From assembly GCA_963677085.2 (NCBI GenBank), contig CAXXFH010000004.1, positions 4,712,001-4,776,000 on the forward strand: DNA of 64,000 bases, in the 5' to 3' direction. Of the stretch, positions 62,875 to 64,000 are shown piece by piece (position 1 is the stretch's first letter; each line of letters begins with the position of its first letter). Both the position numbers and the translations under genes were made by a program. This DNA is from G963677085 sp963677085. Its GTDB lineage: Bacteria > Planctomycetota > Planctomycetia > Pirellulales > Thermoguttaceae. The notes below the pieces were generated by a model. The model ran no database searches, was not told the origin of the DNA, and saw only the letters and a program-made list of their open reading frames with translations.

Positions 62875-64000
62875 GGGGAACCGAAGTCTTCCGCGGTGCC
62901 ATGGCTCACAGTGCGTTCCGCCAGCGGCCTTCGAAATCGATATCGAACAGGTAATCGAGCACCTTGCGGGTGTCGGTGTTGTTGTCGTCGGTTTTGGCCG
63001 TCGTTTGGGCGATGTCTTCCAGGACGTAGTCCAGGTTGTGCTCGGCCGAGAAGAAGCTCAGTTGGTGGCCGGTCGCCTCCAACGTGTCGGCGCCGTTGGA
63101 ATCCTCCAACTCGAGCACGTCGGTGCCGCCGATCGATTTGGCGTACACCGTGTCGAACAGTTCGATCCGGTTGCGGAACGACGTGCCGAAGTGGTGGCCG
63201 TTGTCGGCACCGTAGATCGTCAGCGAGTTGGCGTCCAACAGCAGGTTGTCGTCGAACGTCGAATCGACCAGCGTCGCCTTGTCCGTGCCGCCGGCGGTGG
63301 CGTAGGCGTCGGTCCGCTCGAAGAACTTCGCCCGGTTGTACCAGCCGGCCGTCGTGTTCCACAACGCCGCTTGCACCGCGTCGCTGTAGTACTCGTCGTT
63401 GCCCGTCGAGTCGTAGAACGTGGCCGTGTCGTAGCCGGTGCCCGTGCTCGCGAAGGCGTGCACGCCGACGAAATCCTCCACGAAAACCGACGACGTGGTG
63501 TACTTGTTCACGCAGGTGAACGAGGCCTCGTGCTCGTCGGCCACGAAGGCGTCGTCGCCCGGGCCGTCGTAGAACTTCACGATGTCGGCGCCGCCGTGGC
63601 TGCTGACCGCGTACGACTCCTCGAAGAACTTCGAGCGGTTGAACACCCCTTGCTCGTAGTTCGGGCTCCACATGATGGCATACTCGTGGGTGCCGATCAC
63701 CTGGTCGTCCAGCGCGGTGTCGGTGAAGTAGGCCTTGTCGACGCCGCCCAGGGTGGCATAGGCGTGAACACCCTGGAAGTCGTGGACCGTGATCGTCATC
63801 CCGCCGCCGGTCAGCACCGAGACGTCCGGGTCGCTGACGAAGACGTCGTCGCCCGCCGAGTCGTAAAGCTTCGCCTCGTCGATGCCGTCGCCAGCATAGG
63901 CCGTGACCTGCTCGAACTCGTAGCTCCGCAACTCGCCGGCGAAACCGGTCAGGTAACCGGCAAAGCCACGCCCGGCGACGAACTGGTTGCGACCGGCGTT
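61767..64000. repeat. Long direct repeat, copy 2
   Basis: Identical partner of 9704-11937 wherever compared, to the window edge. It contains the integrase 3' part and the 3' end of the giant gene. The repeat may continue past 64000. Confidence 0.92.
62906..64000 (-). CDS. Second copy of giant beta-helix protein, C-terminal end (partial)
   Basis: The stop at 62906 and 365 codons identical to the 3' end of the giant gene at 10843-11937, running off the window. The part seen is the RTX-like tandem region with D-G-x-D motifs (AKLYDSAGDDVFVSDP, VKFYDGPGDDAFVADE). Whether a complete second gene lies beyond the window cannot be seen. Confidence 0.75.
   Translation of the reverse strand, partial: NAGRNQFVAGRGFAGYLTGFAGELRSYEFEQVTAYAGDGIDEAKLYDSAGDDVFVSDPDVSVLTGGGMTITVHDFQGVHAYATLGGVDKAYFTDTALDDQVIGTHEYAIMWSPNYEQGVFNRSKFFEESYAVSSHGGADIVKFYDGPGDDAFVADEHEASFTCVNKYTTSSVFVEDFVGVHAFASTGTGYDTATFYDSTGNDEYYSDAVQAALWNTTAGWYNRAKFFERTDAYATAGGTDKATLVDSTFDDNLLLDANSLTIYGADNGHHFGTSFRNRIELFDTVYAKSIGGTDVLELEDSNGADTLEATGHQLSFFSAEHNLDYVLEDIAQTTAKTDDNNTDTRKVLDYLFDIDFEGRWRNAL

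Overview
The window looks like chromosomal DNA of a planctomycete (Pirellulales-like). Evidence: a giant secreted beta-helix protein with an N-terminal FEPLEDRRMLS motif, XylR-type regulators with a periplasmic-binding-like half and an AraC half, a DUF1080 protein beside a Tat-exported Gfo/Idh/MocA protein, a DnaJ-like/PEGA hybrid protein, and high-GC, planctomycete-style tyrosine integrases. Family names were assigned by reading the translations; no database search was run.

Layout. 1-9.2 kb (+): a Tad/Flp pilus locus (PEGA protein, TadA ATPase, two small pilin-like proteins, TadV prepilin peptidase, TadE/TadG-like pseudopilins, a CpaB-like gene). It is cut off inside the cpaB-like gene. 9.15-20.3 kb: a fragment of a repeat protein, a 5'-truncated tyrosine integrase, and tail-to-tail with it a gene of about 9.4 kb for a giant beta-helix/RTX-like surface protein. 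20.3-21.5 kb: no credible gene, but a tRNA-Arg(ACG) 3' half with its terminator. 21.5-27 kb (-): an RND-type efflux pair whose permease is fused in frame to a phosphotriesterase-like domain lacking two expected metal ligands. 27-42 kb: transposase remnants around carbohydrate-related genes (GH2 enzyme, di-haem cytochrome c/beta-propeller, Tat-exported isomerase-like protein, XylR regulator, a large glycoside-hydrolase-like protein) and an apparently intact DDE transposase. 42.5-46.4 kb (+): a degraded type I restriction locus (hsdM, a RhuM gene, then a small protein fused to the HsdR C-terminus). 46.6-50.4 kb: a second XylR regulator divergent from DUF1080 and Gfo/Idh genes. 50.8-53.5 kb: GT2 glycosyltransferase, IS4/ISH3-like element, and remnants of a GT1 glycosyltransferase and a methyltransferase. 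53.5-60.3 kb (-): a compact nine-gene operon, ArsR - Cys-rich 47-aa protein - ECF sigma - zf-HC2 anti-sigma - Spy/CnrX-like sensor - MacA-like adaptor - ABC ATPase - two FtsX-type permeases, with an inverted-repeat operator candidate in front. 60.5-64 kb: a zinc-ribbon protein, another GT1 remnant, and a second copy of the integrase plus the 3' end of the giant gene.

The main large-scale feature is a direct repeat. Bases 9704-11937 recur at 61767-64000 (constant offset 52,063) and the repeat runs off the window. The two copies bracket about 52 kb, have different left junctions, and both carry a 5'-truncated integrase facing the giant gene's 3' end. Gene fragments, chimeric junctions and transposase remnants mark the window as a heavily rearranged accessory region. 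The most coherent functional unit is the metal/envelope-stress-type efflux operon at 53.5-60.3 kb. The most unusual proteins are the RND-phosphotriesterase fusion and the giant gene with its duplicated 3' end.
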